A program made the translations under genes and the position numbers. Below are positions 1 to 7,271 of a stretch of DNA of 38,986 nucleotides, one piece after another. The first letter of the stretch is position 1. The number at the start of each line of letters is the position of its first letter. This DNA is from Clostridiales bacterium DTU053 (GTDB lineage Bacteria > Bacillota > Clostridia > Oscillospirales > Acutalibacteraceae). The DNA lies in assembly GCA_001512765.1 (NCBI GenBank), contig LFSO01000034.1, positions 22,224-61,209 on the forward strand. The letters are read 5' to 3'. The notes beneath the pieces were generated by a model, which was not told the origin of the DNA, made no database searches, and saw nothing but the letters and a program-made list of their open reading frames with translations.

Positions 1-23
1 AGCACCGGCATTTCGCCGGTGCT
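1..23 (-). terminator. Hairpin, probable terminator of the D,D-carboxypeptidase gene
   Basis: A perfect 9-bp inverted repeat (AGCACCGGC at 1-9, GCCGGTGCT at 15-23) with a 5-nt loop lies about 50 bases beyond the stop of the leftward carboxypeptidase gene. The T-tract that would complete a leftward intrinsic terminator would lie before base 1 and cannot be seen, so the call rests on the stem and its position. In the + direction there is no T-run after it. Confidence 0.5.
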
Positions 24-71
24 TCTGCGTGTGGGGGGAAGTATATATTTAAGATGGGGAATTTCGTTTTT

Positions 72-1505
72 TCAGTTAGTGTCCTCTGTCTTATCTTTTT
101 TCTTTTCGGCGCTTTCCTGAGCTTTCTTTGTCTCCTTTTCCGTCGTTTCCGCAGATTCCTTCTTCTTGGACTTTTCCTCCTTCTTCTTTTCGGTCTCGGC
201 TTCGGTAGCCTTTTCGGTTACCGACTCAGTGACCTTCTCCTTTGCTCTGTCCTCAATTTTTACATCCTTCTCGGTCTTCTTAAAGCAGCCGAAGAGTTTC
301 AGGATTGCGTCCCAAAGGTTCATCTTCTTAATATCCTCGGGAGCGGTGAGTTTGTATTCGCCCAGCTTTTCTTTGCCGAGGAAGAACTCAATGGTTCCCA
401 CAACCTGACCCTTTTCAACGGGAGCCTCAATGTCGGTGGCGAGGGTTACCTTCTGGGTAATATCCTTGCTCTTTCCTTTAGCGACGAGTACGGGGCTGAT
501 TTCCGGAATGTGGGGATAGAGCTCCTGCTCAACGCCATGCAGAACCTTTACCTTTGTGATTTGGGTTTTGTCAACCTCGGGAATTACCGACTCGTAATTT
601 GCAAAGCCCCAGTCAAGCATTGCCCTTGCTCCGTTGAAACGGTCGTTGCTGTTGTTGCTGCCCATGACTACGGCGATAAGATGCAGACCGTCCCTCTTTG
701 CTGTGGCGGATACGCAGTGACCTGCCTTTGCGGTGGTGCCTGTTTTAAGACCGGTAATGCCTTTATATGTCCTTACAAGCCTGTTGGTGTTGACAAGCTC
801 CGTTTTGCCGCCCCTTAATGAATCCATCCATGTTGTGGTGTACTTAATGAAAATATCCTCGTATTTTAAAAGCTCCCTTGACATAATTGCCACATCCCTT
901 GCTGAGGTCTGATGAGAGGTTGTCGTATCGTCAAGACCGGTGCAGTTTTCAAAATGAGTCCTTGTCATGCCGAGCATTCCGGCTTTTTGATTCATGAGAT
1001 TGACAAAAGCGGCCTCGCTGCCTGCTATAAGCTCAGCCAAAGCGGTGCAGGCGTCGTTCGCGCTGTAAATGGCTATAGCCTTAAATAGCTCCTCTACGGT
1101 CATGACCTCGCCCGGCTCAAGCCAAATCTGAGAGCCGCCCTTTTTGGCAGCCTCCTCGCTGCAGGTGACCTTGTCGGAGAGGGAGATTTTACCCTCTGAC
1201 AAAGCCTCGCACACAAGCAGCATGGACATTATTTTTGTGACCGATGCGGGATAGAGCTGCTGGTCGGGATTCATGGCCATAAGGATTTTGCCCGTACCCG
1301 CGTCCATCAGCACCGCGGCTTTCGCGTTGACATTTACCTTCATTGAGGTGTCCGCGGGAATCGGATCATAAACCGGCGCTGCCTCAGCGCTTATCCTTCC
1401 AAAGTTTATGTCAAAAACGCCCTCTGAGTTTGGTATGTTCCCCGATGCGGGGATGATATAGGCAGCAATTAGAAGTACCGCAATCAGAACAAGTACTTTT
1501 TTCAT
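72..1505 (-). CDS. dacF: D-alanyl-D-alanine carboxypeptidase (PBP5/DacF family), secreted
   Basis: Serine D,D-carboxypeptidase (peptidase S11) that trims the terminal D-Ala of peptidoglycan pentapeptides outside the membrane. The three active-site motifs are in order: SVTK (SxxK, nucleophile Ser and base Lys), SAN (SxN) and KTG in LKTGTT. The N-terminus is a signal peptide or signal anchor (MKKVLVLIAVLLIAAYII). After the catalytic domain comes a PBP5_C-like beta domain, then an amphipathic segment (LWDAILKLFGCF) that could anchor the protein, then about 70 residues of Lys/Glu/Thr-rich low-complexity tail, unusual for the family. I chose the ATG at 1505 because GGAGG lies 6 bases before it and the signal peptide starts there; an in-frame start 14 codons upstream lacks both. 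The exact paralogue name (dacA, dacB or dacF) is uncertain. Confidence 0.93.
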   Translation of the reverse strand: MKKVLVLIAVLLIAAYIIPASGNIPNSEGVFDINFGRISAEAAPVYDPIPADTSMKVNVNAKAAVLMDAGTGKILMAMNPDQQLYPASVTKIMSMLLVCEALSEGKISLSDKVTCSEEAAKKGGSQIWLEPGEVMTVEELFKAIAIYSANDACTALAELIAGSEAAFVNLMNQKAGMLGMTRTHFENCTGLDDTTTSHQTSARDVAIMSRELLKYEDIFIKYTTTWMDSLRGGKTELVNTNRLVRTYKGITGLKTGTTAKAGHCVSATAKRDGLHLIAVVMGSNNSNDRFNGARAMLDWGFANYESVIPEVDKTQITKVKVLHGVEQELYPHIPEISPVLVAKGKSKDITQKVTLATDIEAPVEKGQVVGTIEFFLGKEKLGEYKLTAPEDIKKMNLWDAILKLFGCFKKTEKDVKIEDRAKEKVTESVTEKATEAETEKKKEEKSKKKESAETTEKETKKAQESAEKKKDKTEDTN

Positions 1506-1908
1506 AAGGACCCTCCCTGATTTTGCATATGCGGACTTGACCGACACAAAGCCTCAAAAAAAGACAAGTTTCGCATATTCTTGCGCCGTCAAGCCGTCCA
1601 CGGTCAATAATAAGTATGCGATGTCCATCAAAAAAAGACATACATTCTTGCATTTATACAAAATTGTCCACGCTCGGACAAGATGTCCCCGATAAAGTCG
1701 TTAAGCCGCAAATAAAAGTTTGTCCAACGGGCGGTTTTACACCCCGCGGAGATTGGCAGAAAAAGACTTCGAATCTGCCGACACACTGCCGATTCCGGAC
1801 AGGGGAGCGGAAAACATCCGCCCCGGAAACAAGGGCGTCAAAAATCAAAATTGTACATCTCAGATGCAATTAATTGTGGCTTTTTTGTAAATTTTTACCC
1901 GTTGTCAA
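1506..1908. other. Divergent intergenic region with an inverted repeat and a GC-rich island
   Basis: No convincing gene. It separates the leftward carboxypeptidase gene from the rightward YdjC gene. Visible structure: an 18-bp inverted repeat TTGTCC-6 nt-GGACAA at 1664-1681; two copies of an A7-GACA motif each followed by TTCTTGC (about 1558-1585 and 1630-1652); and a GC-rich stretch at about 1680-1845 containing a hairpin (GGGG-A-GCGGA at 1802-1811 with TCCGCCCC at 1817-1824). The GC-rich part shares the 10-mer GCGGAGATTG with the island near 18655-18985. Short ORFs here have no ribosome binding site and overlap on both strands. I could not pick a convincing promoter for the leftward gene. 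Confidence 0.5.
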
Positions 1909-1937
1909 TGGACAGCGACAATGCTTTGTGCTACACT
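1909..1937 (+). promoter_or_regulatory. Sigma-A-type promoter of the YdjC/ChbG gene
   Basis: TGGACA (1909-1914), 17 bases, then TACACT (1932-1937) preceded by TG one base upstream (extended -10 form). It lies about 45 bases before the start codon. The -35 is embedded in an imperfect dyad, TTGTC (1902-1906) and GACAA (1917-1921), which could be an operator; this is inference. Confidence 0.6.
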
Positions 1938-1983
1938 TATCGGGGTAAGAAATTAGATTTTTTATATATTTCGGAGGATTATT

Positions 1984-2880
1984 ATGGAACGCTATGTAAT
2001 TATTAACGCTGACGATTTCGGTATGTGCCGTTCGGCAAACCTTGCGGTTTTTGACCTTTTCAAAAAGGGCGGCATCACATCGGCAACAATAATGACCCCC
2101 TGCTCATGGGCACCAGAGGCAGCCGCATTCGCGAGAGATAACCCGGAGTTCGCTATTGGTATTCACCTTACATTCACAAGCGAGTGGAGCAAGTATCGCT
2201 GGGCTCCCGTAAATTCGGAGAACACCGCATCCCTTCGTGACGCTGACGGCTATATGTACAGCGACAGCAAGGACTTTGAAAAGAACTGCGTCCTTGAAGA
2301 GGTTGAGGCAGAGGCAAGAGCTCAGATTGAAAGAATCAAAAAGCTTGGTCTTACCAATCCCTCTCACCTTGACAACCACATGGGTTCAATTTACGGCATT
2401 GAGACAGGCCGCTTAGAGCTTTTAACCCTTGCGTTTGACCTTGCCAGCGAGTACAATCTTCCCTTCCGCTTCCCCGCAACCTTTACGGACGAGCAGTTTG
2501 AGAACACAATGCTCGGCATCAACATCCCCAAGGAGCTTGTTCTCAATATGTTCAAGCACTATGCCGAGTACGCAAAGGAGAAGAAGGTCGCTATTCCCGA
2601 CTATCTCCTGCCCAACGAGTGGAACGGCCCGCAGGCAGAGAGCTTTGAGAACTTCAGAGAGTACATCTATGCACACTTTGAGAAATTCCCCGAGGGCGTA
2701 ACCGAGACATACATCCACCCCGCAGTTGAGTCCGACGAGCTCAAGGGCACATCCAGCGTATGGAAGAGGAGAGTCTGGGAGTATCAGCTTTTCGCCGACC
2801 CCAAGACAAGGCAGCACTTCGAAGCTATCGGTATAAAGCTCATTAACTACAGAGATTTAAAGAAAATGAGAGGCTATTAA
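1984..2880 (+). CDS. YdjC/ChbG-family carbohydrate deacetylase
   Basis: YdjC-like protein of the ChbG/HpnK deacetylase family: TIM-barrel, metal-dependent enzymes that remove N-acetyl groups from oligosaccharides such as diacetylchitobiose. The N-terminal NADDFG motif (residues 8-13) supplies the metal-binding Asp, and IHLTFTSEW and SHLDNHMG carry the conserved His residues. The length of 298 aa is normal, and there is no signal peptide, so it is cytoplasmic. The start is fixed by GGAGG at 1974-1978, 5 bases before ATG. The gene has its own promoter and terminator and no sugar transporter beside it, so the substrate cannot be told from context. Confidence 0.88.
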   Translation: MERYVIINADDFGMCRSANLAVFDLFKKGGITSATIMTPCSWAPEAAAFARDNPEFAIGIHLTFTSEWSKYRWAPVNSENTASLRDADGYMYSDSKDFEKNCVLEEVEAEARAQIERIKKLGLTNPSHLDNHMGSIYGIETGRLELLTLAFDLASEYNLPFRFPATFTDEQFENTMLGINIPKELVLNMFKHYAEYAKEKKVAIPDYLLPNEWNGPQAESFENFREYIYAHFEKFPEGVTETYIHPAVESDELKGTSSVWKRRVWEYQLFADPKTRQHFEAIGIKLINYRDLKKMRGY

Positions 2881-2901
2881 TTTAAATTAATCAAATTAAA
2901 T

Positions 2902-2935
2902 CCGAAAGAGCCGTTTTAAAAGGCGGCTCTTTCGG
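2902..2935 (+). terminator. Terminator hairpin after the YdjC gene
   Basis: A 12-bp perfect stem (CCGAAAGAGCCG at 2902-2913, CGGCTCTTTCGG at 2924-2935) with a 10-nt loop begins 22 bases after the stop. It is followed by AAAAC rather than a T-run, so it is a weak intrinsic terminator or a 3'-end stabilising hairpin. Confidence 0.55.
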
Positions 2936-3067
2936 AAAACGAATTTGGGAAATATTTTAAAGTATAAACAAAAAATTCTCTGGTAACATAGCAATAATGA
3001 ATAGGACGAGAATAAACTGAATATAAGTTGTTCTGAAATTTAATTTCCCCTGCCGAGCTTTTACTTC

Positions 3068-3096
3068 TTGACAGCAAAAAAGTTTTTGTCTATAAT
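3068..3096 (+). promoter_or_regulatory. Consensus promoter upstream of greA
   Basis: A perfect sigma-70/sigma-A promoter: TTGACA (3068-3073), 17-base spacer, TATAAT (3091-3096). The expected start site near 3103 leaves a leader of about 200 bases before greA. The spacer is AT-rich. Confidence 0.85.
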
Positions 3097-3102
3097 ATGG
3101 TA

Positions 3103-3292
3103 TCAATAGACAGGCAGGTTAAAAACCTGCACATTATGTTTAAATAGTTAAAAAGTCGTCCCTGCCTTTTTCGGTGCGGGCGGAATTTTTTACTTAAAAA
3201 CCTTGGCTCATAGACCTGTTTTCGGTCAAGCTAAGTTCAAATCAGGAAAATAACACCATTAATATAGAAAATAAAAATATCACCTTGAGGGG
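3103..3292 (+). promoter_or_regulatory. Structured greA leader with competing hairpins (attenuator-like)
   Basis: Four complementary segments are visible. Segment 1, GCAGGTT (3114-3120), pairs with segment 2, AACCTGC (3124-3130). Segment 3 (about 3156-3166, CCCTGCC) pairs imperfectly with segment 4 (about 3173-3183, GGTGCGGG), and six Ts follow at 3186-3191, the form of an intrinsic terminator. Segment 2 as CCTGCAC (3126-3132) can instead pair over 7 bp with GTGCGGG (3174-3180), which would disrupt both hairpins. GGCAGG of segment 1 can also pair with CCTGCC of segment 3. A last hairpin (CTTGGCT 3202-3208, AGCTAAG 3229-3235, inner GACC/GGTC) precedes the ribosome binding site. I do not recognise a named riboswitch or T-box. 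Confidence 0.45.
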
Positions 3293-3301
3293 ATGAACGA
3301 C

Positions 3302-3775
3302 ATGTCTGAAACCTTTATTTTGACCAAAGAATGGGTTGAAGAACTTAAACAAGAGCTTAAAATGCTCAGAGCGAAAGGACGCAACGAGATTGCGGAGAAA
3401 ATAAAAGAGGCCAAATCCTTTGGTGACCTGTCCGAAAACAGCGAATATGATGAGGCTAAGTCAGAGCAGGGCAAGCTGGAGGCAAGAATCGCCGAAATCG
3501 AGTATACTCTCCAGCACGCCAAGGTTCTTGACGAGAGCACCCTTGGCACCGACACCGTTCATATCGGCTCAAAGGTGAAGGTACTTGACAAGAACAGAAA
3601 TCAGGAAATCACATATCATATTGTCGGCTCACCTCAGGTAGACCCCATAAACCGCAAGATTTCCGATGATTCACCGATAGGCAGAGCCTTAATCGGCAAA
3701 TCCGTCGGGGATGTTGTGGAGGTTGATGTTCCCGCAGGTGTATTGCGCTTTGAAATTCTTGAAATTTCAAAATAA
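3302..3775 (+). CDS. greA: Transcription elongation factor GreA
   Basis: GreA rescues backtracked RNA polymerase by inserting its N-terminal coiled coil into the secondary channel and stimulating cleavage of the transcript's 3' end. The N-terminal coiled coil contains GDLSENSEYDEAKSEQ, whose Asp and Glu form the catalytic acidic tip. The C-terminal FKBP-like domain follows (GSKVKVLD, then SPIGRALIGKSVGDVVEV). I chose the ATG at 3302 (157 aa, the usual family length): GAGGGG at 3287-3292 is 9 bases before it, whereas an in-frame ATG at 3293 would abut the ribosome binding site. It lies directly upstream of lysS, a common Firmicutes arrangement. Confidence 0.97.
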   Translation: MSETFILTKEWVEELKQELKMLRAKGRNEIAEKIKEAKSFGDLSENSEYDEAKSEQGKLEARIAEIEYTLQHAKVLDESTLGTDTVHIGSKVKVLDKNRNQEITYHIVGSPQVDPINRKISDDSPIGRALIGKSVGDVVEVDVPAGVLRFEILEISK

Positions 3776-3780
3776 TTCGG

Positions 3781-3806
3781 CGGGCGAATCCATCGCCCGT
3801 TTTTTT
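3781..3806 (+). terminator. Rho-independent terminator between greA and lysS
   Basis: A 7-bp perfect stem (CGGGCGA 3781-3787, TCGCCCG 3793-3799), 5-nt loop, then seven Ts (3800-3806). It begins 5 bases after the greA stop and ends 22 bases before the lysS ribosome binding site, so lysS must be served by read-through or by a promoter I cannot see in the short gap. Confidence 0.85.
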
Positions 3807-3841
3807 ATAAATCTCAGATGTTTAAAGCAGGAGAGGGTATA

Positions 3842-5350
3842 ATGGCAGAAGAAAAGAATTTGAACAGGGAAGTCACTGCGAACACCGAAGAAAACACGAA
3901 CGAATTAAGGGAAATCCGCCTGAAGAAGCTCCAGGAGCTTAAAGAGAAAGGCATGGACCCCTTTCAGATAACAACAGCGGAGCATAATATCTCCGCCAAG
4001 GAAATTGTTGAAAGATTTGAAGAACTGGAAAACAAGGATGTCGCAATCTGCGGCAGAATTATGACCTGGCGCGATATGGGCAAGGCAAACTTTATCGACA
4101 TTCACGACCGCACGGGCAGAATGCAGATATATGTAAGGCGTGACGATATCGGCGACGAGGCTTTTGCCGAGTTTAAGCGCTGGGACATCGGCGATATTGT
4201 TGAGGTCAAGGGCTTTGTATTCAGAACAAAGAGGGGAGAAATCTCCGTTCACTGCAAGAGCATAAGGCTCCTTACAAAATCCCTTCTCCCCCTGCCCGAG
4301 AAGTTCCACGGTCTTAAAGACCAGGATACCCGCTATCGCCAGAGATATCTTGACCTTATCGTAAACCCCGAGGTCAGGGAAGTATTCTTCAAGCGCAGCA
4401 AGATTATAGCAAAAATCCGCGAGTTCCTTGACAGCAGAGGCTTCCTTGAGGTTGACACCCCCGTGCTTCACACCCTTGAGATAGGCGCCGCAGCAAGGCC
4501 CTTCATTACCCACCATAACACCCTTGACATTGAAATGTACCTCAGAATAGAAACCGAGCTTTATCTTAAAAGGCTCATTGTCGGCGGCTTTGAAAAGGTA
4601 TATGAGCTTGGCAGAATTTTCAGAAACGAGGGCATGAGCGTAAAGCACAATCCCGAGTTTACCACCGTCGAGCTTTATCAGGCATACGCCGATTATAAGG
4701 ATATGATGAACCTTGCCGAGGACCTTTGCGTGTTCCTCACAAAAGAGGTCTGCGGCACCGAGACCATCACCTATCAGGGCGTGGAAATCAACATGGCAAA
4801 GCCCTGGACAAGAATGACCATGGCGGAGTCCGTAAAGAAGTACGCGGGCGTGGACTACTATGAGTGGAAGTCCGACGACGACGCGAGAGCAGCAGCGAAG
4901 GCGAAAGGCTTAGAGCCGGAAAGACCCGACATGACAAAGGGCGAAATTTTGGCTCTCTTCTTTGAGGAGTTCGTGGAAGAAAATCTTATCCAGCCCACCT
5001 TTATATACGACTACCCCGTTGACATCTCGCCCCTTGCAAAGAGAAAGCCGAACGAGCCCGACATGACCGAGCGCTTCGAGTTCTTTATATATGCAAGAGA
5101 GATGGGCAACGCCTTCTCAGAGCTTAACGACCCCATCGACCAGAAGGAGAGGTTCGTAAAGCAGGTTGAGCAAAGGCGCAAGGAGGGCGCGAACGCTCAG
5201 GTCGACGAGGACTATATCACCGCCCTTGAGTACGGTCTGCCGCCCACGGGAGGTCTCGGCATTGGTCTGGACAGGCTTGTAATGCTGCTGACCGACAGCG
5301 CTTCAATCAGAGATGTTCTCCTCTTCCCCACAATGAAACCTTTGAATTAG
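3842..5350 (+). CDS. lysS: Lysyl-tRNA synthetase, class II
   Basis: Charges tRNA-Lys with lysine in the cytoplasm. Order: N-terminal helix, OB-fold anticodon-binding domain (about residues 60-150), then the class II catalytic core. Motif 2 is visible as GRIFRNEG (about 257-264) followed by [13 protein letters not shown], and motif 3 as [14 protein letters not shown] near the C-terminus. The length of 502 aa is typical. The ATG at 3842 has AGGAGAGGG a few bases upstream; an in-frame ATG at 3818 lacks a site and lies almost on the greA terminator. No T-box is present upstream. The stop is TAG, showing that TAG is used as a true stop in this genome. Confidence 0.98.
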   Translation: MAEEKNLNREVTANTEENTNELREIRLKKLQELKEKGMDPFQITTAEHNISAKEIVERFEELENKDVAICGRIMTWRDMGKANFIDIHDRTGRMQIYVRRDDIGDEAFAEFKRWDIGDIVEVKGFVFRTKRGEISVHCKSIRLLTKSLLPLPEKFHGLKDQDTRYRQRYLDLIVNPEVREVFFKRSKIIAKIREFLDSRGFLEVDTPVLHTLEIGAAARPFITHHNTLDIEMYLRIETELYLKRLIVGGFEKVYELGRIFRNEGMSVKHNPEFTTVELYQAYADYKDMMNLAEDLCVFLTKEVCGTETITYQGVEINMAKPWTRMTMAESVKKYAGVDYYEWKSDDDARAAAKAKGLEPERPDMTKGEILALFFEEFVEENLIQPTFIYDYPVDISPLAKRKPNEPDMTERFEFFIYAREMGNAFSELNDPIDQKERFVKQVEQRRKEGANAQVDEDYITALEYGLPPTGGLGIGLDRLVMLLTDSASIRDVLLFPTMKPLN

Positions 5351-5388
5351 CTGTAAGCCCGCGCGGCTGAGAGCTGAAAGGAGCAATA

Positions 5389-6750
5389 ATGCCTAAGCTG
5401 TCAGTTATTATTGCCTCAGACTCCCATTGGGAGCATATTGAAGACACAATAGAAAGTCTTGAAAATCAAACCTCGGATGATTTTGAGGTAGTATTCATCC
5501 GCCCCCAAAAGGAAAGCGAAGCGGAAAAGCCAATAGCTGACTTTTGCTCAAGAGCTGAGGGCCGCTTTGATGTTATCGAGGAGTGCGGAATAACCCCCAA
5601 GCTCTTTAACCGCGGGCTTATCGCCGCGTCGGGGGAATATATAATGTTTTTGACCCCGGGGGACTTTCTCCCTCCCGACAGCATTGAGAACTTCCTTTAC
5701 GCTGCGGAGAGCAGGGCGGACATAATAACGGGCAGGTTCTGGCTCAACCGCGAAAACTCTGAGCCGGGCTACAACAAATTTGCCGACGCGGTGGTTTTAA
5801 GACCCGAGATTGACCGCTTTTCGGCATATCTGCCCCGATGCCACGAGCTGGGATGCAGGATATTCAGAATCCGCAGCTTGCAAAAGCACAATATCGAGTT
5901 CCCCCTTGTGCCCGTAATGTACGACTACCTGTTCTTTATGCGGGCAGTGCTTTCGGGCATGAAGATAAGCGGCACACCCTACGGAATTCTTTACAGGAAA
6001 ATTAGGACAATCTCCGATTTTGACATAAGAGAGGGTCTGCCCACTAAGGAGAATCTTCAGATTACCCTTGACGCCTTTAAGGAGATTGAGAAACTGGCAA
6101 TCCTCAGAATAACCGAGGAAACCGGCATTTTTGAGGGCGACGAGTATTATATTCAGGAGCTTCTGGAGAGTCAGATAAGTTACCTTATTGACTGTTTTTA
6201 CAGAAGAATCTGGCTTATGGATGACGAAACTCTGGGGCTTCTTAAAAGCGCAATTGGCGAAATGATGGAAAAGCTCACAGACTCAAGAAAAGAGCGTCTG
6301 AAAGAGGAGCACAAGGACATTTCCTTCCCCTTTATGTATGACAGTATTCAGGACGCCGCAAACGAGCCCACCTTCAGCTTCATATTGGATGTCCCCAAGG
6401 GCTCTGCAAAGGAGCTTATCGATTCCTTCTATCTTCAGACCTTCCCATTCTTTGAGCTTTTCGTGTCTGAGTCCGTAGCCGACAGCGGCAGAGCGGGGGA
6501 CAGATGGCTGGACAGCCCCAACTTCTATATAGCCCCCGACAGGAATTTCCACGCGGTGGCAAGGGCTCACGCCAAGTCCAAGACAATAATACTTATAAAG
6601 GACAATACGCCCCTTGACTCAGAGGTCTTAAAGGCAACCCACAGCGCCGAGGTTCCCAACGCCCTTAAGAGCGCAATCTTTACAAAGAACCGTATCCAAA
6701 AGCGCATGAGGACAAGCCTTAAAAACAAGGGCGCGAGCCTTAAAGATTAA
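5389..6750 (+). CDS. GT2-like protein with a second, degenerate GT-A half
   Basis: The N-terminal half resembles a GT-A glycosyltransferase family 2 domain: LSVIIAS at the start, an ENQTSDDFEVVFI strand-helix pattern, NRGLIAASGEYIMFL, and TPGDFLPPDSIENF where the family normally has its DxD metal site. Here only one Asp of that signature is present. From about residue 328 the same pattern recurs in weaker form: FSFILDV, LQTFPFFELFVSE, then AHAKSKTIILIKDNTPLDSEVLKA. This suggests a tandem duplication with a decayed second copy. No membrane segment or signal peptide is seen. AAAGGAG lies 5 bases before the ATG. It may belong to a surface-polysaccharide pathway, but there are no neighbours to support that, and it may be inactive or bind rather than transfer sugars. 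Confidence 0.7.
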   Translation: MPKLSVIIASDSHWEHIEDTIESLENQTSDDFEVVFIRPQKESEAEKPIADFCSRAEGRFDVIEECGITPKLFNRGLIAASGEYIMFLTPGDFLPPDSIENFLYAAESRADIITGRFWLNRENSEPGYNKFADAVVLRPEIDRFSAYLPRCHELGCRIFRIRSLQKHNIEFPLVPVMYDYLFFMRAVLSGMKISGTPYGILYRKIRTISDFDIREGLPTKENLQITLDAFKEIEKLAILRITEETGIFEGDEYYIQELLESQISYLIDCFYRRIWLMDDETLGLLKSAIGEMMEKLTDSRKERLKEEHKDISFPFMYDSIQDAANEPTFSFILDVPKGSAKELIDSFYLQTFPFFELFVSESVADSGRAGDRWLDSPNFYIAPDRNFHAVARAHAKSKTIILIKDNTPLDSEVLKATHSAEVPNALKSAIFTKNRIQKRMRTSLKNKGASLKD

Positions 6751-6763
6751 ACCAAAAAAACAA

Positions 6764-6785
6764 ACAGGGCAATGCCCTGTTTTAT
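6764..6785 (+). terminator. Intrinsic terminator after the GT2-like gene
   Basis: ACAGGGC (6764-6770), 3-nt loop, GCCCTGT (6774-6780), then a T-rich tract (TTTATTTT). It ends only a few bases before the ribosome binding site of the next gene. Confidence 0.75.
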
Positions 6786-6800
6786 TTTCGAGAGGATATT

Positions 6801-7232
6801 ATGCTTAAATACATCTGGCCGATAGTTATAATAGTCACAGCAAACACCGTCTATCACATTACCTCCAAATCAACTCCCGCCGATGTCCAGCCCTTCGCGT
6901 CGCTGACAATCACATACACGGTCGCGGCTGCGCTGTCCCTCTTAATGTTCTATATTACAGGCTCGGGCAAGGGCTTTATGGGGGAGATGCAAAAAATCAA
7001 CTGGACCTCAATAGTTTTCGGCTTTGCCGTTGTCGCTCTGGAATTCGGCAGCATAAGCCTTTACAGAGCCGGATGGAAAATAAGTCTCGGCTCCCTTGTG
7101 GCAAATATCTGCCTTGCCTGCGTTCTTGTGATTGTGGGAGTGCTGCTGTTTAAAGAGCATATAAGCGCGCGGCAGCTAATCGGCATCGGACTTTGCATAG
7201 CGGGAATCATATTAATCAGCAATAACAAATAA
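6801..7232 (+). CDS. EamA/DMT-type membrane protein, single domain
   Basis: A 143-aa integral membrane protein with about five hydrophobic segments (roughly residues 4-20, 33-52, 69-90, 98-118, 123-140). The last part (LGSLVANICLACVLVIVGVLLFKEHIS followed by a GIGLCIAGIIL helix) has the signature of one EamA repeat of the drug/metabolite transporter superfamily. Typical members have two such repeats and about ten segments, so this half-size protein would have to act as a dimer. AGAGGATATT precedes the ATG. The substrate is unknown. Confidence 0.72.
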   Translation: MLKYIWPIVIIVTANTVYHITSKSTPADVQPFASLTITYTVAAALSLLMFYITGSGKGFMGEMQKINWTSIVFGFAVVALEFGSISLYRAGWKISLGSLVANICLACVLVIVGVLLFKEHISARQLIGIGLCIAGIILISNNK

Positions 7233-7236
7233 AAAA

Positions 7237-7267
7237 CACCCGGCAAAAAAGCCGGGTGCGTTTTTTT
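7237..7267. terminator. Bidirectional terminator between convergent genes
   Basis: CACCCGGC (7237-7244), 6-nt A loop, GCCGGGTG (7251-7258). T7 at 7261-7267 serves the rightward EamA gene and A6 at 7231-7236 serves the leftward ceramidase-like gene. Confidence 0.88.
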
Positions 7268-7271
7268 GTTT

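Noticed and set aside
54..818. Long hydrophobic + strand ORF opposite the carboxypeptidase gene
   Set aside because: Antisense of a clearly coding gene with all catalytic motifs; no ribosome binding site; its composition is a reflection of the charged tail on the other strand.
3229..3250. tRNA-like T-loop (GTTCAAATC) in the greA leader
   Set aside because: No flanking 5-bp T stem, no acceptor stem, no D or anticodon arm.
3103..3292. T-box or 6S-type RNA in the greA leader
   Set aside because: No T-box sequence or specifier loop; the ends are not complementary as in 6S RNA.
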